Assembly (NCBI GenBank): GCA_963082975.1
Contig: OY720346.1
Location: forward strand, 33,879,787 to 33,943,786
Direction of reading: 5' to 3'
Source: Labia minor
Taxonomy: Eukaryota; Arthropoda; Insecta; Dermaptera; Spongiphoridae
Length of the DNA stretch: 64,000 bases
Every line of letters starts with the position of its first letter. The first letter of the stretch is position 1. Shown in pieces: positions 33,397-43,868 of this stretch. The notes under the pieces were generated by a model. It ran no database searches, had not been told where the DNA came from, and was given only the letters and a program-made list of their open reading frames with translations. The translations under genes and the position numbers were made by a program.

Positions 33397-34677
33397 GGTT
33401 GGGGAAAAAGAAATCCATTATTTTTTCGGTAGATGGCTGTAGTGATCGATATCTCGTAAATTATCGATCAAACAATTTCAAATTTATGCTCGTTGTCAAG
33501 GTAACAGTTCGCACTAAAAGAATTCGTTTGCAGTTTTTTGTTTTGTCCATTCAGTTCTGAGTTACACGCCGTTAAAGATGGAAGTCAACAAAGAGAAAAT
33601 TCGGTACATTTTACAGTTTGTCTTTGATAGGGCGAAAATGCAAGTCAGGCGACTGAAAATGTGAATAGTGTTTATGGTCCCGATACTGTAACAGCTAATT
33701 ACGCGCAATTTTGGTTTCGTCGATTCCGTTCGGGTATTTTTGACGTTAAGGATGCCCCTCGCACAGGCAGGCCCGTCGTCGAAAATGTCGACAAAGTCAC
33801 TGAAATCATCGAAGTGGACCGGCATGTTAGTAGTCGTAGCATCGCCCAGGAGTTAAAGATCGACCACAAAACAGTTTTAAACCATTTGCACAAAGCTGGG
33901 TTTAAAAAAAAAGCTTGATGTTTGGGTGCCACACCAATTAACACCAAAAAACATGATGGATCGAATTTCCATCTGCGAAGCCTTGGCCAAACTTAATGAA
34001 ATCAACCCATTTCTTAAACGGATGGTGACTGGGGATGAGAAATGGGTCACATACGACAACATTATGCGAAAGCGATCGTGGTCAAAGCGCGGTGAAGCAG
34101 CTCAGACGGTGGCCAAACCGGGACTAACGGCCAGGAAGGTTCTGCTTTGCGTTTGGTGGGATTGGAAAGGAATCATTTATTACGAGTTGCTTCCATATGG
34201 CCAAACATTAAATTCAGACATCTATTGTCAACAACTGGACCGTCTGAAGCTAGCAATTGACCAGAAACGGCCAGAATTGGCCAACAGAAGAGGTGTCGTG
34301 TTCCATCAGGACAACGCCAGGCCACACACTTCTATAGTGACTCGTCAGAAACTCCGGGAGCTTGGTTGGGAAGTTTTGATGCATCCACCATACAGTCCGG
34401 ACCTCGCACCAAGCGATTACCATCTTTTTCTTGCATTGCAAAACTTTTTTAGTGATAAGAAATTGGCATCAAGGGAAGAGTGTGAAAATCAATTGCTGGA
34501 GTTTTTCGCTAATAAGGACCAAGACTTTTATGAGAGAGGCATAATGAAGCTACCATTAAAATGACAACAAATTATAGAACAAAATGGTGCATATTTGACC
34601 TAAATCGGACAATGCAAAACATGTTAAATAAAGTCTTGAAGTTCACGTAAAAATAATGGATTTCTTTTTCCCCAACC
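33397..34677 (+). mobile_element. Near-full-length mariner transposon
   Basis: 1281 bases, bounded by TA on both sides (33395-33396 and 34678-34679). The terminal inverted repeats are identical over 29 bases, starting GGTTGGGGAAAAAGAAATCC. Such perfect ends and the few coding lesions imply recent insertion. It landed in a (TA) microsatellite. Confidence 0.95.
33578..34603 (+). pseudogene. Mariner transposase with three disabling lesions
   Basis: Mariner transposase cuts and pastes the element at TA sites. The frame starts at ATG 33578 (MEVNKEKIRYILQF) and carries the N-terminal helix-turn-helix regions (33661-33900, with FRRFRSGIFDVKDAPRTGRP and RSIAQELKIDHKTV). Then come the signature WVPHQLT and the DD34D catalytic triad: Asp in TGDEKW (34034), Asp in HQDNARPH (34310) and Asp in APSDYHLF (34415), with YSPDLAP in between. 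Lesions: one base missing near 33629; one extra A in the run at 33903-33911; and TGA at 34562-34564 where the family has tryptophan, 13 codons before the natural end at 34601-34603. All catalytic residues remain. Frames on the minus strand are shadows. Confidence 0.92.
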
Positions 34678-34764
34678 TAATATATATATTTAGGCTACAA
34701 GGTTTGTTCAAAAGAAAAGGTAAGTATATTTCGAATTATTTCGAAAGTATTTATTTATTCATCA

Positions 34765-35060
34765 TTATCTATTTTTTGTCCCCTTCAAAGTAATTCCCCT
34801 CAGATTCAGTGCTCTTATGCCAGCGCTTCTTCCAATCGTCAAAGTAACTTCTGAAATGCGCTTTTCGGTATGACCATCAGCTCATTCTTCGATTCCGACT
34901 TTATTTCATCAATCGTGGCAAAACGCTTTCCTTTCATTGGTCTCTTCAGTTTTAGGGAATAGGAAAAAGTCGAAGGGAGCCAAATCTTCTGACTTGTTGG
35001 CAAGTACTCATGATGCACCACGTCATTGTAATCGAAGAAAACAGTGAGCAAAACCTTAAC
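34765..35060 (-). pseudogene. Mariner transposase C-terminal fragment
   Basis: On the minus strand: FSYSLKLKRPMKGKRFATID, then EIKSESKNELMVIPKSAFQK, then in another frame RSYFDDWKKRWHKSTESEGN and YFEGDKK. This is the usual mariner C-terminus after the third catalytic Asp, which is lost. One frameshift near 34850. Confidence 0.8.
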
Positions 35061-35282
35061 ATTTGATCGAAATTTTTAAAGCACTTGTACTACTTATAAA
35101 CATTTTTTGAGACAAAGTAGACTCGCTGAATGTAACAGTCAACATTATACTCTATCCCATTTTTAACGAAAAATTAAAAAAAAAAATTCTTTAAAACATC
35201 AAAAACGTGACTAACTTTTTCAGTTTTCTAAAACAAACTACTAACCCAAAATGGCTGATAATGTCAACATATGAGAAATATA

Positions 35283-35829
35283 CGAGGTGTGTCTAAAAAG
35301 TTCGGTGAATGGTATGATAAAAACATAAAAAGAGAATGTTAATTGTAAATACCTTTTTTGACCTTCTTCACTTGCCACAACACACTTCTGACAACGTTCG
35401 TATAACGCTTGAAAATTGTTGAAGAAGTCTTGATGTGGAATTGTTTTCAGAATAGCCGTCACAACGTTCAGGCCGGCAATCCACAAGCAGGACACCAGAA
35501 AACACTGAACGTGTACGAGAGATACTAACAAAAGTCCGGCGATTGACTCTGCGACTAATAGCCGAAGAATTGGGTATTATCAAAGACACAGTAAGTAGTG
35601 TTTTCTGGTGTCCTGCTTGTGGATTGCCGGCCTGAACGTTGTGACGGCTATTCTGAAAACAATTCCACATCAAGACTTCTTCAACAATTTTCAAGCGTTA
35701 TACAAACGTTGTCAGAAGTGTGTTGTGGCAAGTGGAGAGTATTTTGAAGGTCAATAAAGGTATTCACAATTAACATTCTCTTTTTATGTTTTTATCATAT
35801 CATTCACCGAACTTTTTAGACACACCTCG
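35283..35829. mobile_element. Palindromic (foldback) mariner derivative
   Basis: The arms 35283-35506 and 35597-35829 are near-perfect inverted copies, starting CGAGGTGTGTCTAAAAAGTT, flanked by TA. Each arm carries a mariner tip plus transposase C-terminal codons (VVTAILKTIPHQDFFNNFQA, CQKCVVAS, YFEGQ on the right). The 90-base centre encodes a helix-turn-helix piece, TLRLIAEELGIIKDTVS. Two ends therefore flank one N-terminal fragment, with the catalytic core gone. Confidence 0.85.
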
Positions 35830-35925
35830 TATGTGTTCCAACATAACAAAAAAAATTTCGATAATCGAATGTACACAGCCCGCGAAAATTCAAAATTCAC
35901 ACTTTCTTTTGAACATACCTCGTCG

Positions 35926-37094
35926 TATATTATATATTATATTATATATAATTATTTAGAGAAGAATAGTTTATTATCAATTCAAAAAAATTTTATTAAA
36001 AATTTAAATAGATATTTTAATAGAATTTTTATATTTTTTAAAATATTTTTTATAATTTTTTAATTAATTATAAAGAACGAAATAATCTGATATCTAATAG
36101 AAACAATAATCACTTTATTTATTTATTTATTCTTTAATCATATCATAAAATTGTTAAATTATTAAAACAAGAGAAGGTTGGGAACTCTAATTATTAGAAA
36201 ACCTATTAAAAAAATACAAGTACTAAATAGAAAGATACAGATTTAAAAATATTAATTGATCAGAGTAGTTAAATATATTTAATTTAATTTCAAATATACA
36301 AGGGATTTAGAAATTTGATAATCTCTCCTGTTGAAACAAATTGGGATTTAGTTCGTATTTCAGTTTGGTCTGTTGCTTTTCTTCAGGATAGATTTCCCAT
36401 GGGATATTCCTCTTCTTTCTCTCTCCCACCCTTCACATACAACCACCCTTGTTAATTTATCTCTTTCTATTTCATTCCTTTCCAACCAAAAACTTACCTA
36501 TCTCTTTCTCTCTCTCTCTTACCTCGCACAATACTTGCAATTAAAGCCAACAAATTGCAAATTAATTATTTATAAAGGAATTGTAGAGCAAGAAGAACGA
36601 GCCAAAGGGAAAGAGAGAGAGATAGAAGGGGAAAACTTTTTTTTTCATGTTTAATCAATTGAAGAATCTTATTTGTTTTTCTTCAGAGTAGATTTAGAGA
36701 AATTCTAATCAAACAGGAGAATTTCTTTCCTAAATCTGATAAATAATTTAAAAAATAAACTTAATAGAGCATAAGTATATGCTTAGGTTTATTAAAATTT
36801 GTTTTTGAATAAAAACATAATACCTTTGTTATATAATGTATAAATATAATATATTTTTTTAACTCAATCGAACAAACGGTGTGAATAATAAAGAGTGAAT
36901 AAACCTGGAAAAATATCAAAATAGATTTTATATATATTAAAGAAGACATATTTATATTGGAAGCCAATAGTACAATTTTGATCATAACCACTTTCAAAGT
37001 ACTCATTAAGCTTGAAAGAGTGCACATTCATTTTTCGAAAATTTTGCAGTTAGTTTTGTATTCTACCCACAATGGGTTTGCTTAGAAACTCTTT
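35926..37094. other. AT-rich stretch with one pyrimidine-rich part
   Basis: Bases 36385-36520 are C/T-rich, and 36590-36640 is purine-rich. Open frames there reflect composition. Nothing recognised. Confidence 0.45.
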
Positions 37095-38118
37095 TTTATT
37101 TCATTTTAATCTCTCTATTGTCTCTAAACTCTTTGAGAGAATTCTCAGAGACAGGATCCTGCCTGGCCTGGTTGACGGTAATGTCATTCCTGCCCACCAG
37201 TTTGGGTTCAGAGCTGGGCATGGAACTGTTGAGCAGGTCCATAGGGTGATACGGGTGATTTCATGCGCGCTGGAAGGTTATTGTTCCGCGGCTTTTCTGG
37301 ACGTATCCCAAGCATTTGATAGAGTTTGGCATCAGGGCCTCCTCGTGAATCCTACTGAATAGATCCTCAGGGCAGTGTACTAGGGCCCCTCTTATATCTC
37401 TTATTCACACCTGTAAGGCAACTGTAAACAACATAATATATATCGACAAAAAAAAACTCAACTCTCGCTTAGACTTCGCCAGCTTCGCTGGCTGCTTAGA
37501 CGGGAATCACACATATTACTTGACAACAAAATCCTTATTTACAATACCATCATCAAGCCGATATGGTCCTATGGATGCCAATTGTGGTGTACCTCTAAAA
37601 TTTCCAATATTAACATCATTCAGAGGTTCCAAAATGCTGTTCCTAGGACGCTCCCCGTTATATCCCATCAAAACTTCATGAAGAATTTAATATCCTCCAT
37701 ATCACCGAAGTCATAAATCATTTAAGTACTAACTATCATAAAAGACTTACCTGTCACCAAAACCTAGCACCAAGACAACTTACCCCAACCGACCATTTAA
37801 CTAGAAGACTTAAAAGACTTCAGCCACAGAACTTACTTACGTACAGACCCTAGCCACTTCTCCATCGTCGCTAGCTCGCTGTCCTTTCCCTTCATCTCGC
37901 CTAAATCCACTACCCATTTCTTCTCTGCTCCTCCATGTTACCTCCCTTATTACCTCTAATGTCCTTCTCCTTCCCCTGTTATATTCTCTTTATCTCCTAA
38001 TCAGTACACGTGTAAATATGTTAATTTTTTTGTAAATACTGTAGATATTTTATTATTGCCAAAAGAATGGGCAGATGTAAAAATTTATTTGGAAAAGAAA
38101 AAAAAAAGAAAAAAAAAA
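37095..38118 (+). pseudogene. Jockey-type LINE with internally deleted reverse transcriptase
   Basis: Bases 37095-37350 encode the front of a Jockey-clade reverse transcriptase: SIVSKLFERILRDRILPGLV, IPAHQFGFRAGHGTVEQVHR, and AAFLDVSQAFDRVWHQGLL with the first catalytic Asp in FLDVSQAFD. After a gap comes GPLLYLLFTP at about 37383. The segment with the YADD box is missing. From 37440 the C-terminal region follows (RRESHILLDNKILIYNTIIK, PIWSYGCQLWCTSKISN, INIIQRFQNAV) with frameshifts. A C/T-rich 3' untranslated region and an A-rich tail at 38095-38118 end it. Clearly nonfunctional. Confidence 0.88.
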
Positions 38119-39384
38119 TTAATTTTATAAAATAATTGGATCTTCAAAAAAATTCCACATAAAATTTATTAAAATTTCTAAATTTTTAAATATAGATATT
38201 AATTTATTTAATTTTTTTTTTAATTTCAAACTCATACACAGACACAAACGAACAACTCCCAACTCAACTTGGACTCTCTTTGGAACATTTCGAACATTTT
38301 TTGATCATAAATTCTTTTGTGCCTCACATTAGCGATATAATTACTGCGGAAATTAATCACACGCCTGTAAAATAATAAATTTAGTCAAAAATATAATTAT
38401 AAACGTAATTTGCAACTATTTCAAAAAATGGGAATAAACTTATTATTTATAATCTTGGATAAAATAAATTGGCATTTCTTATTAATTTTTCTAAATAATA
38501 CATTATCTATACCTTTATATATATATATATATATATATATACAATTACTATTAATTAGTTATTGTTTGTCATGTTAAATATTTATATAGATATGTATATT
38601 ATAATGTAATAATTTAGGATAGTTAATGGAAATTATTATATATACTCCCTTAATAAGTATTTATATATATTTTATGAGTAAATATAATTAAATAAATAAA
38701 TATAATTTTACATATATGTAAAAATAAAATAGATAAAATATCATATCTAGGCATTTAATAATAAATATTTAAGTGAAATTGTCATTTAATATTTATTTAT
38801 AAATGATGGGTTTTTCCAAAAAGGATCAATAAGAGAAATTATTTTAATTTCAAGAACGGTTATTATATATAAATATGAAATTTCTATTCAAAATTAGTGA
38901 AACAAATATATACTATTTAAATTTATAAATAAAATTAACAATAATTATTATTAAAAAAAAAATCTAAATAAAATATATAATATAAAGTAAATAATAAAAT
39001 TAGATTATATGATGAGTTTGACCATTAATATTATATTTCTTTATAATCTATTTAGAAATCTCAAATTTGCTGAAATAAAATGAAACAAAGAAGTGTTAAT
39101 TGTAAATCGTGTTATTCACACACCGGTTGTTATAATTATTTTAATCGTTTCAATATCTTTATTGCGATCATGTGTTATAAATAAAGTTATTATTCTTTTT
39201 TTTTATCAACAAATAAATATATAATCAGATAGAAATGTTCTCAGTTGAAAATATTCTTATGTGTACAATCATAGAGGATATAATTATCACTGTCTTCTTA
39301 ATATTTCACCCCGAAATGATCCATGGGGGAGAGAGGACTGATTTGATTATTATTTATTTATAAATAAGTAAAACAACAATGAAC
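38119..39384. other. AT-rich stretch, nothing recognised
   Basis: Bases 38225-38370 are mixed in composition but unrecognised. (TA)n at 38516-38540. Confidence 0.45.
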
Positions 39385-39610
39385 GGAAGTAGCAATGTCC
39401 GGTAGGAAAAATGGCTACCGCAGTCAGTCAGTCAGTTATTCAGTCGATTCTAGTGGCAATGAGCATTCATTTGTCTTCAGGTGACATCTCCGTTACAAAT
39501 CCGTTACGGTTGGAAAACCAAACCACCACGGCAATACATTTTACAACTGCAAATGAATATTTTCTAATTATCTCAATCTATATGTGCAAATGGATTAAAT
39601 AAAAAAAAAA
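39385..39610. other. Mixed-composition island
   Basis: Contains (CAGT)n, TCTTCAGGTGACATCTCC (E-box CAGGTG) and AAACCAAACCACCACGGC. The 63-codon frame at 39411 lacks any known motif. Confidence 0.3.
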
Positions 39611-39668
39611 GGCCAACGGAATAGATCATAAAAAGAAAATCTTACTGTAGTGGGAAAAATAACAAAAC

Positions 39669-39814
39669 AATGGTTATTTGTTCAAGTAGGCAGTGAACTC
39701 GATTGAAAAACAAATTAATTTTTCTATACATAGAAATATAGAGAATATTTTCTAAATTATAATAATGATTAATTTATTTTTCAATCGAGTTCACTGCCTA
39801 CTTGAACAAATAAC
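39669..39814. mobile_element. Small MITE with long, almost perfect arms
   Basis: GGTTATTTGTTCAAGTAGGC to ATTGAAAAA at the left is repeated in inverted form at 39770-39814, with about 65 bases between the arms. No target duplication could be fixed. It would form a strong hairpin if transcribed. Confidence 0.8.
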
Positions 39815-40180
39815 TATAGCTATATTATATTATTACATATACATCACTTGTAAGTTAGATTAATTTAAATTAGAGAAATGAATTCTCTAATTAGAGACTA
39901 CATAAGATATTTTCCTATGTTTTCATTGCAATTCTGTGATTTTTTAATTTAATTTTTTCTTGAAAAAGAGTAAACCTTACCAATAAGACATAAAAAATAA
40001 TTTTCTCTGAATTTTAAAATTTGTTTTTATTTATTTTTCTATAATTTAAATTCTTATAAAAGAAAAATATTAAGAAATTTTAAATATTAGGATTCATGAA
40101 GTCTAAGTGGAAAGTAAAATGATTTAATTTTAAATAATACATATATTGGATTGTTTAAATTAATCAATTATTAAGTAAGT

Positions 40181-40467
40181 GAATGAAGGTGCCACAAGGT
40201 GGGAGTTAGCGTAGCTAGCTCAAATTCTCATGGTTCTGGGTTCAAGTCCCAGGCCTCGGAAGAGAGTTTCGTTTTGTGGTCTATGGGAAGGAGTCAACCC
40301 AGCCTCTGGGATCGACATGGAGAAGCTACTTGATAAAAAGTAGCGCCCCCGTTCAAGAAAATCAAGTTTGATAGGAGCCGTTCTACTGATCATAGGGCAC
40401 CTAATTGGTATAACCGACTTGATAGTCGTTGTCTATTCGTAGGATGTTCAAAAGTCTGAGTTTTTTT
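40181..40467 (+). mobile_element. tRNA-derived SINE, second family
   Basis: The B box GGTTCAAGTCC is near 40229-40239 and an A-box-like TAGCGTAGCTAG at 40207. The body has CAACCCAGCCTCTGGGATCG and AAAAGTAGCGCCCCCGTTC, and it ends in a T-run. TTAAGTAAGT at 40171-40180 and 40468-40477 is the target duplication. Its body is unrelated to that of the 7146 SINE. Confidence 0.75.
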
Positions 40468-40477
40468 TTAAGTAAGT

Positions 40478-41059
40478 TAAGAATCATTGAAATGTAGATA
40501 TTACATTACAATGTCTCCTTAAATTATGCAACCAGAAATATAATAATTTCAATGGCTATGTAAATTTAGAAAAAATGAAATAAATATAAAAAATATTATT
40601 TATTCAAATAATAATTAAACTTTTTATTTTCTCTGAAATTCATCAAAAATTTTTTCCTTTAATTTAATTTGTGGTGCTAAATTTTTTTAATCATTATACA
40701 AATTTTCTAATTTTTAGTAAACTTTTCTCTTCCCCAAAATGATTCTATTAATTTTTGATAATAGTTTTGAAATTATCATGAATTCTAATCACTAATCAAA
40801 ATTATTTTTAGCACTAATTAAATCATTAGCATAAATAATGACAAACCAAATGATACAACATTGATTATGGACATCTAACCAAATAATTAACATTTAGTTT
40901 ATTTAGTTTTTATTAATAATTTTTGGGTACTTTTTTGCTGAGTTATTAGTATATTTATATTTTTTGGTTTTAGAATTATTTTTTTTTTTTTTGCTATTTT
41001 ATTTTCTTGAGTGGTTATTTCTTTTAAAATTCGTACTAAAGATTCCCAATAGGGAATGT
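40478..41059. other. AT-rich stretch, nothing recognised
   Basis: No feature seen apart from T-runs. Confidence 0.5.
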
Positions 41060-41290
41060 CAATAGAAACTTTGCTCCCTCACTGTGTATCGCTCTATCTT
41101 TCTTCTTGTGGCATTGATCGTCCCCCTAAAAGCGGGGGCGGATGCAATTTGTCGCACCCTATCCTGGAGGTTTAGTTCATTCACCCTCCTCCCTCACCGC
41201 CCATCCCCTTAAATCTCTCTCTCACTCTCATTTTCAGCTTCATACTAACATCCACTGCTAACGTCCAAACTGTCATTTCAAAACAAAGTT
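41060..41290. other. Mixed, pyrimidine-rich island
   Basis: TGATCGTCCCCCTAAAAGCG and GGCGGATGCAATTTGTCGC are unique in the window and followed by C/T-rich DNA. No frame of note. Confidence 0.3.
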
Positions 41291-42004
41291 AGGACAATAG
41301 ATAACATCCTCCATGGTTCAGCAATTGAGGTATATATAGAATTTCTCATCCATCTACTCTTTTATATACATCATAACACAAGTTTTCCCAATTTTGGTCT
41401 AAATCAATTTTCTAACTTACTATAGGCGTATGTTGTTGCTTCTTTGATTTGATATAATATGAAAAAAAGTTATAGAAAATATATATAAAGGAAATATCAA
41501 AACATTGATAACAATAAAATAAAAACGATCTAAATAAAAAGAAAAATTATCAGTTTGATTAAAAAAAAAAATTAAATTAAATTTGAACTTATTTTAAGTA
41601 ATGAACAAATTACGTTAATAAAAATTAACAAATTAATTAAAATCGTAAATAAAATAATTAAAATTTGAAATAAAATAGTTTTAATTAATTAATTAATTAA
41701 TTAATTAGAGTATATAAGGCAAATATGAAGAACTTTATTAATTTTTGTTAAAAATGAAATATGATCGTTCTTGTTGTTGTTATTAATGTCGATTAAAGAT
41801 GACCGTTGTTGACCTAAATCTATTTTTAAATGAATATTTCAATTAGATTAATTAAATAGAATAAATTTTCATTTTTTTGGATGATGAGTTGAAGAATTGG
41901 AAAACGAAAGAAGGCCTGCCTATTTGATAGAATGAATGAATTGATGGTTATATAATCCAAATTAGACAAAAGAATAGAGAATTTATTTCTGGCTAATTTC
42001 AATC
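41291..42004. other. AT-rich stretch with (TTAA)n
   Basis: (TTAA/AATT)n at 41680-41706. Nothing else recognised. Confidence 0.5.
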
Positions 42005-42530
42005 CAGCTTGGTTGGCTGGCTATTTGATCTCTCATCTCTCTCTTGGGAGGATGGATGGATCAAGATTGTCTTTTTTTTTTTGATTATTTTAAACGTCCA
42101 TGGGTATCCATGTGGAAGAGAGGGCCGACATTTTCAGGGCGCCCCCATGAAGCAGAGGCACAATTGGACCCGTGTCGGGTTACCCCCCAGAAGCTCCGGT
42201 TACCGGAGACAAAAGAGAGCCAGAGTCTTCATCCGGAGGTGGAGGAAGGTGGGGGGTGGGGGGATTAATTGCCTCCATTGATTTCTCAATGTGCAGACCG
42301 AGTCTATCATTTGCACGCAAGAGAGACTACCTGGCCCTTGTATTTAGTCGTGTCTTATTAGAGAGAGGCCAGCAGCTCCTTTGCGCCTAATTAATCTTCC
42401 CTTTGTAATGTCGAACCGGCCGCTAATGGCCTATTAGGTAGCGAGGGTTGGTGACATTCGAGAGAAACAACAACACTAACCCCTTTATGAATAATCTCTC
42501 ATCCCTTCAAAAAGATCAACCGAACGGAAA
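42005..42530. other. Large GC-richer island, possible conserved noncoding element
   Basis: Unique DNA with GGTTACCGGAGACAAAAGAG, a G-run near 42250, GGATTAATTGCC, GCGCCTAATTAATC and GGCCGCTAATGGCC (42418-42431). Several TAAT homeodomain cores sit in GC-rich surroundings. Three overlapping plus-strand frames (42009-42390) contradict each other, and none has a known domain, so I do not call a gene. Confidence 0.35.
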
Positions 42531-42763
42531 ACAGGCAAAAATTATTAAATGCTAAATACAACCAAATATATATATATATATACAAAAATTAATTTTGAAA
42601 AAAAAAAGAAAATTAAACAAGAATTATACTTGTTATTAGTATTATAAATCAACATTTTTTTTTTAAAAAAGAGGTGAAGAAGGACATTAGATAAATATTA
42701 ATATAATATAAAATCATGTTAATTGAAAAACGAATGAAAAGAAAAGTTTACTTTTCAGATTTC
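42531..42763. other. AT-rich stretch, nothing recognised
   Basis: (TA)n at 42566-42581. Confidence 0.4.
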
Positions 42764-42767
42764 TTAA

Positions 42768-43000
42768 CACACTATGAGCGGGGCGGGTATTTGTACCCGT
42801 TGCGGGGACTGCCACTTATAAGCGGGGCGGACGCTAGCCGCTCATAGTGTATATTTTCCCTTGTGTCACTTAAAATTATTTATTTTAAACGATAACTAAT
42901 ATATATCCCTCATATAAGTGGCAACGGGTATAAATACCCGCCCCGCTTATAAGTGGCAGTCCCCGCAACGGGTACAAATACCCGCCCCGCTCATAGTGTG
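42768..43000. mobile_element. TTAA-flanked GC-rich MITE (piggyBac-like), long form
   Basis: TTAA lies on both sides (42764-42767, 43001-43004). The tips CACACTATGAGCGGGGCGGG and complement continue inward through GTACCCGTTGCGGGGACTGC. Sub-repeats (CGGGTATTTGTACCCG is itself a hairpin) occur on both arms. TTAA duplication and cut-and-paste ends point to the piggyBac superfamily. No transposase. Confidence 0.85.
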
Positions 43001-43004
43001 TTAA

Positions 43005-43449
43005 TTAGCTGTAGGGGAGGCCGTGGATACCCTGGACATTTTTTGTTTCTCAATTTTTTTCTAAGTACCCATAAGCATTAGAACATTTCTCAAGATGACA
43101 TTAGGTAGACTGAATATTAAGATTTATCCGAGATTTTTTAAAAGCCCATTTATTGCCGATGTTAATTTTCATATCAAACGGGAAAATGTCGAACGTCTCT
43201 CCTACATGGGGAGGTCTTAGGATGAGGAGATTCTGGATATCGAACTAATGATTTTGGATATACACATTTTAAAGAAAATTTAGATTTATAGATCCCATAG
43301 ATAACACCAGTTTAAACAGATTTTTAAATAGGCATGCATTTGAATTTATAGTTAATATATATAATTTATGAGTTAATAATTAGTTATTGAATAAGACACG
43401 AATGAATGTATAGTATTTATTAAAAGATAACAGTAATAAATAGGTATTC
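43005..43449. other. Unique stretch, nothing recognised
   Basis: Bases 43010-43260 are less AT-rich, but no family or frame was identified. Confidence 0.4.
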
Positions 43450-43457
43450 CTATATAC

Positions 43458-43860
43458 CAGTGATTCTCAACCTTTTTTTTTACCCCGGCACACTTTTAAC
43501 GATTTAAAAATTTGGCGGCACACAAACAAAAAGATAAATGTAAAAGTTATTTACTTACCTATAATAACTGTATAATAGTTTATGTTGATAATCAGGGGTC
43601 GGCAACCTTGTCCATTAGTCGGGCACATTTCTAAAATAAAATAACAGGGCTAGGCACACTTGGTGATACTTAGAGCCTTATTGAAAAATCGAAAATGTTT
43701 AAGAGCCTGATCACAAAAAAAAATTTACCTTTTTTTTACATACATATAAAATAAATAAGTACTTTTTCTTAATTTGAACTTTACATTTGTAAAATTTGGC
43801 AGCACATTTTGAAAATCTTGCGGCAGACAAAAGTGCCACCGAAGTGGTTGAGAATCACTG
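43458..43860. mobile_element. hAT MITE with a nested or captured hAT fragment
   Basis: The tips CAGTGATTCTCAACC and GGTTGAGAATCACTG are perfect inverted repeats; the 8-base flanks CTATATAC and CCATATAC differ by one base. Internally, CAGGGGTCGGCAACC at about 43594 is another hAT tip, followed by ATCGAAAATGTTTAAGAGCC, which also occurs inverted in the 49779 element. Confidence 0.88.
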
Positions 43861-43868
43861 CCATATAC

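Larger units (their letters stand above)
34698..35925 (-). mobile_element. Second mariner, interrupted by the foldback mariner at 35283
   Basis: The left end CAAGGTTTGTTCAAAAGAAA and the right end TTTCTTTTGAACATACCTCG are imperfect inverted repeats with TA at both sides. Between them lie transposase C-terminal remains at the left and the inserted foldback element. Apart from the insert, little internal sequence is left, so it had probably decayed or been deleted already. Confidence 0.7.

Noticed and set aside
36373-36654. 93-codon open frame
   Set aside because: C/T-rich then G/A-rich composition gives Leu/Ser and Glu/Lys runs; no evidence of a gene.
37470-37492. Hairpin GCCAGCTTCGCTGGC, considered as a Helitron end
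   Set aside because: It lies inside the Jockey C-terminal coding remains and is not followed by CTRR in a suitable position.
42009-42390. Three overlapping plus-strand open frames of 72-90 codons
   Set aside because: They use three frames over the same GC-rich DNA, contain G-run and low-complexity translation, and none has a recognisable domain; the island is reported without a gene call.
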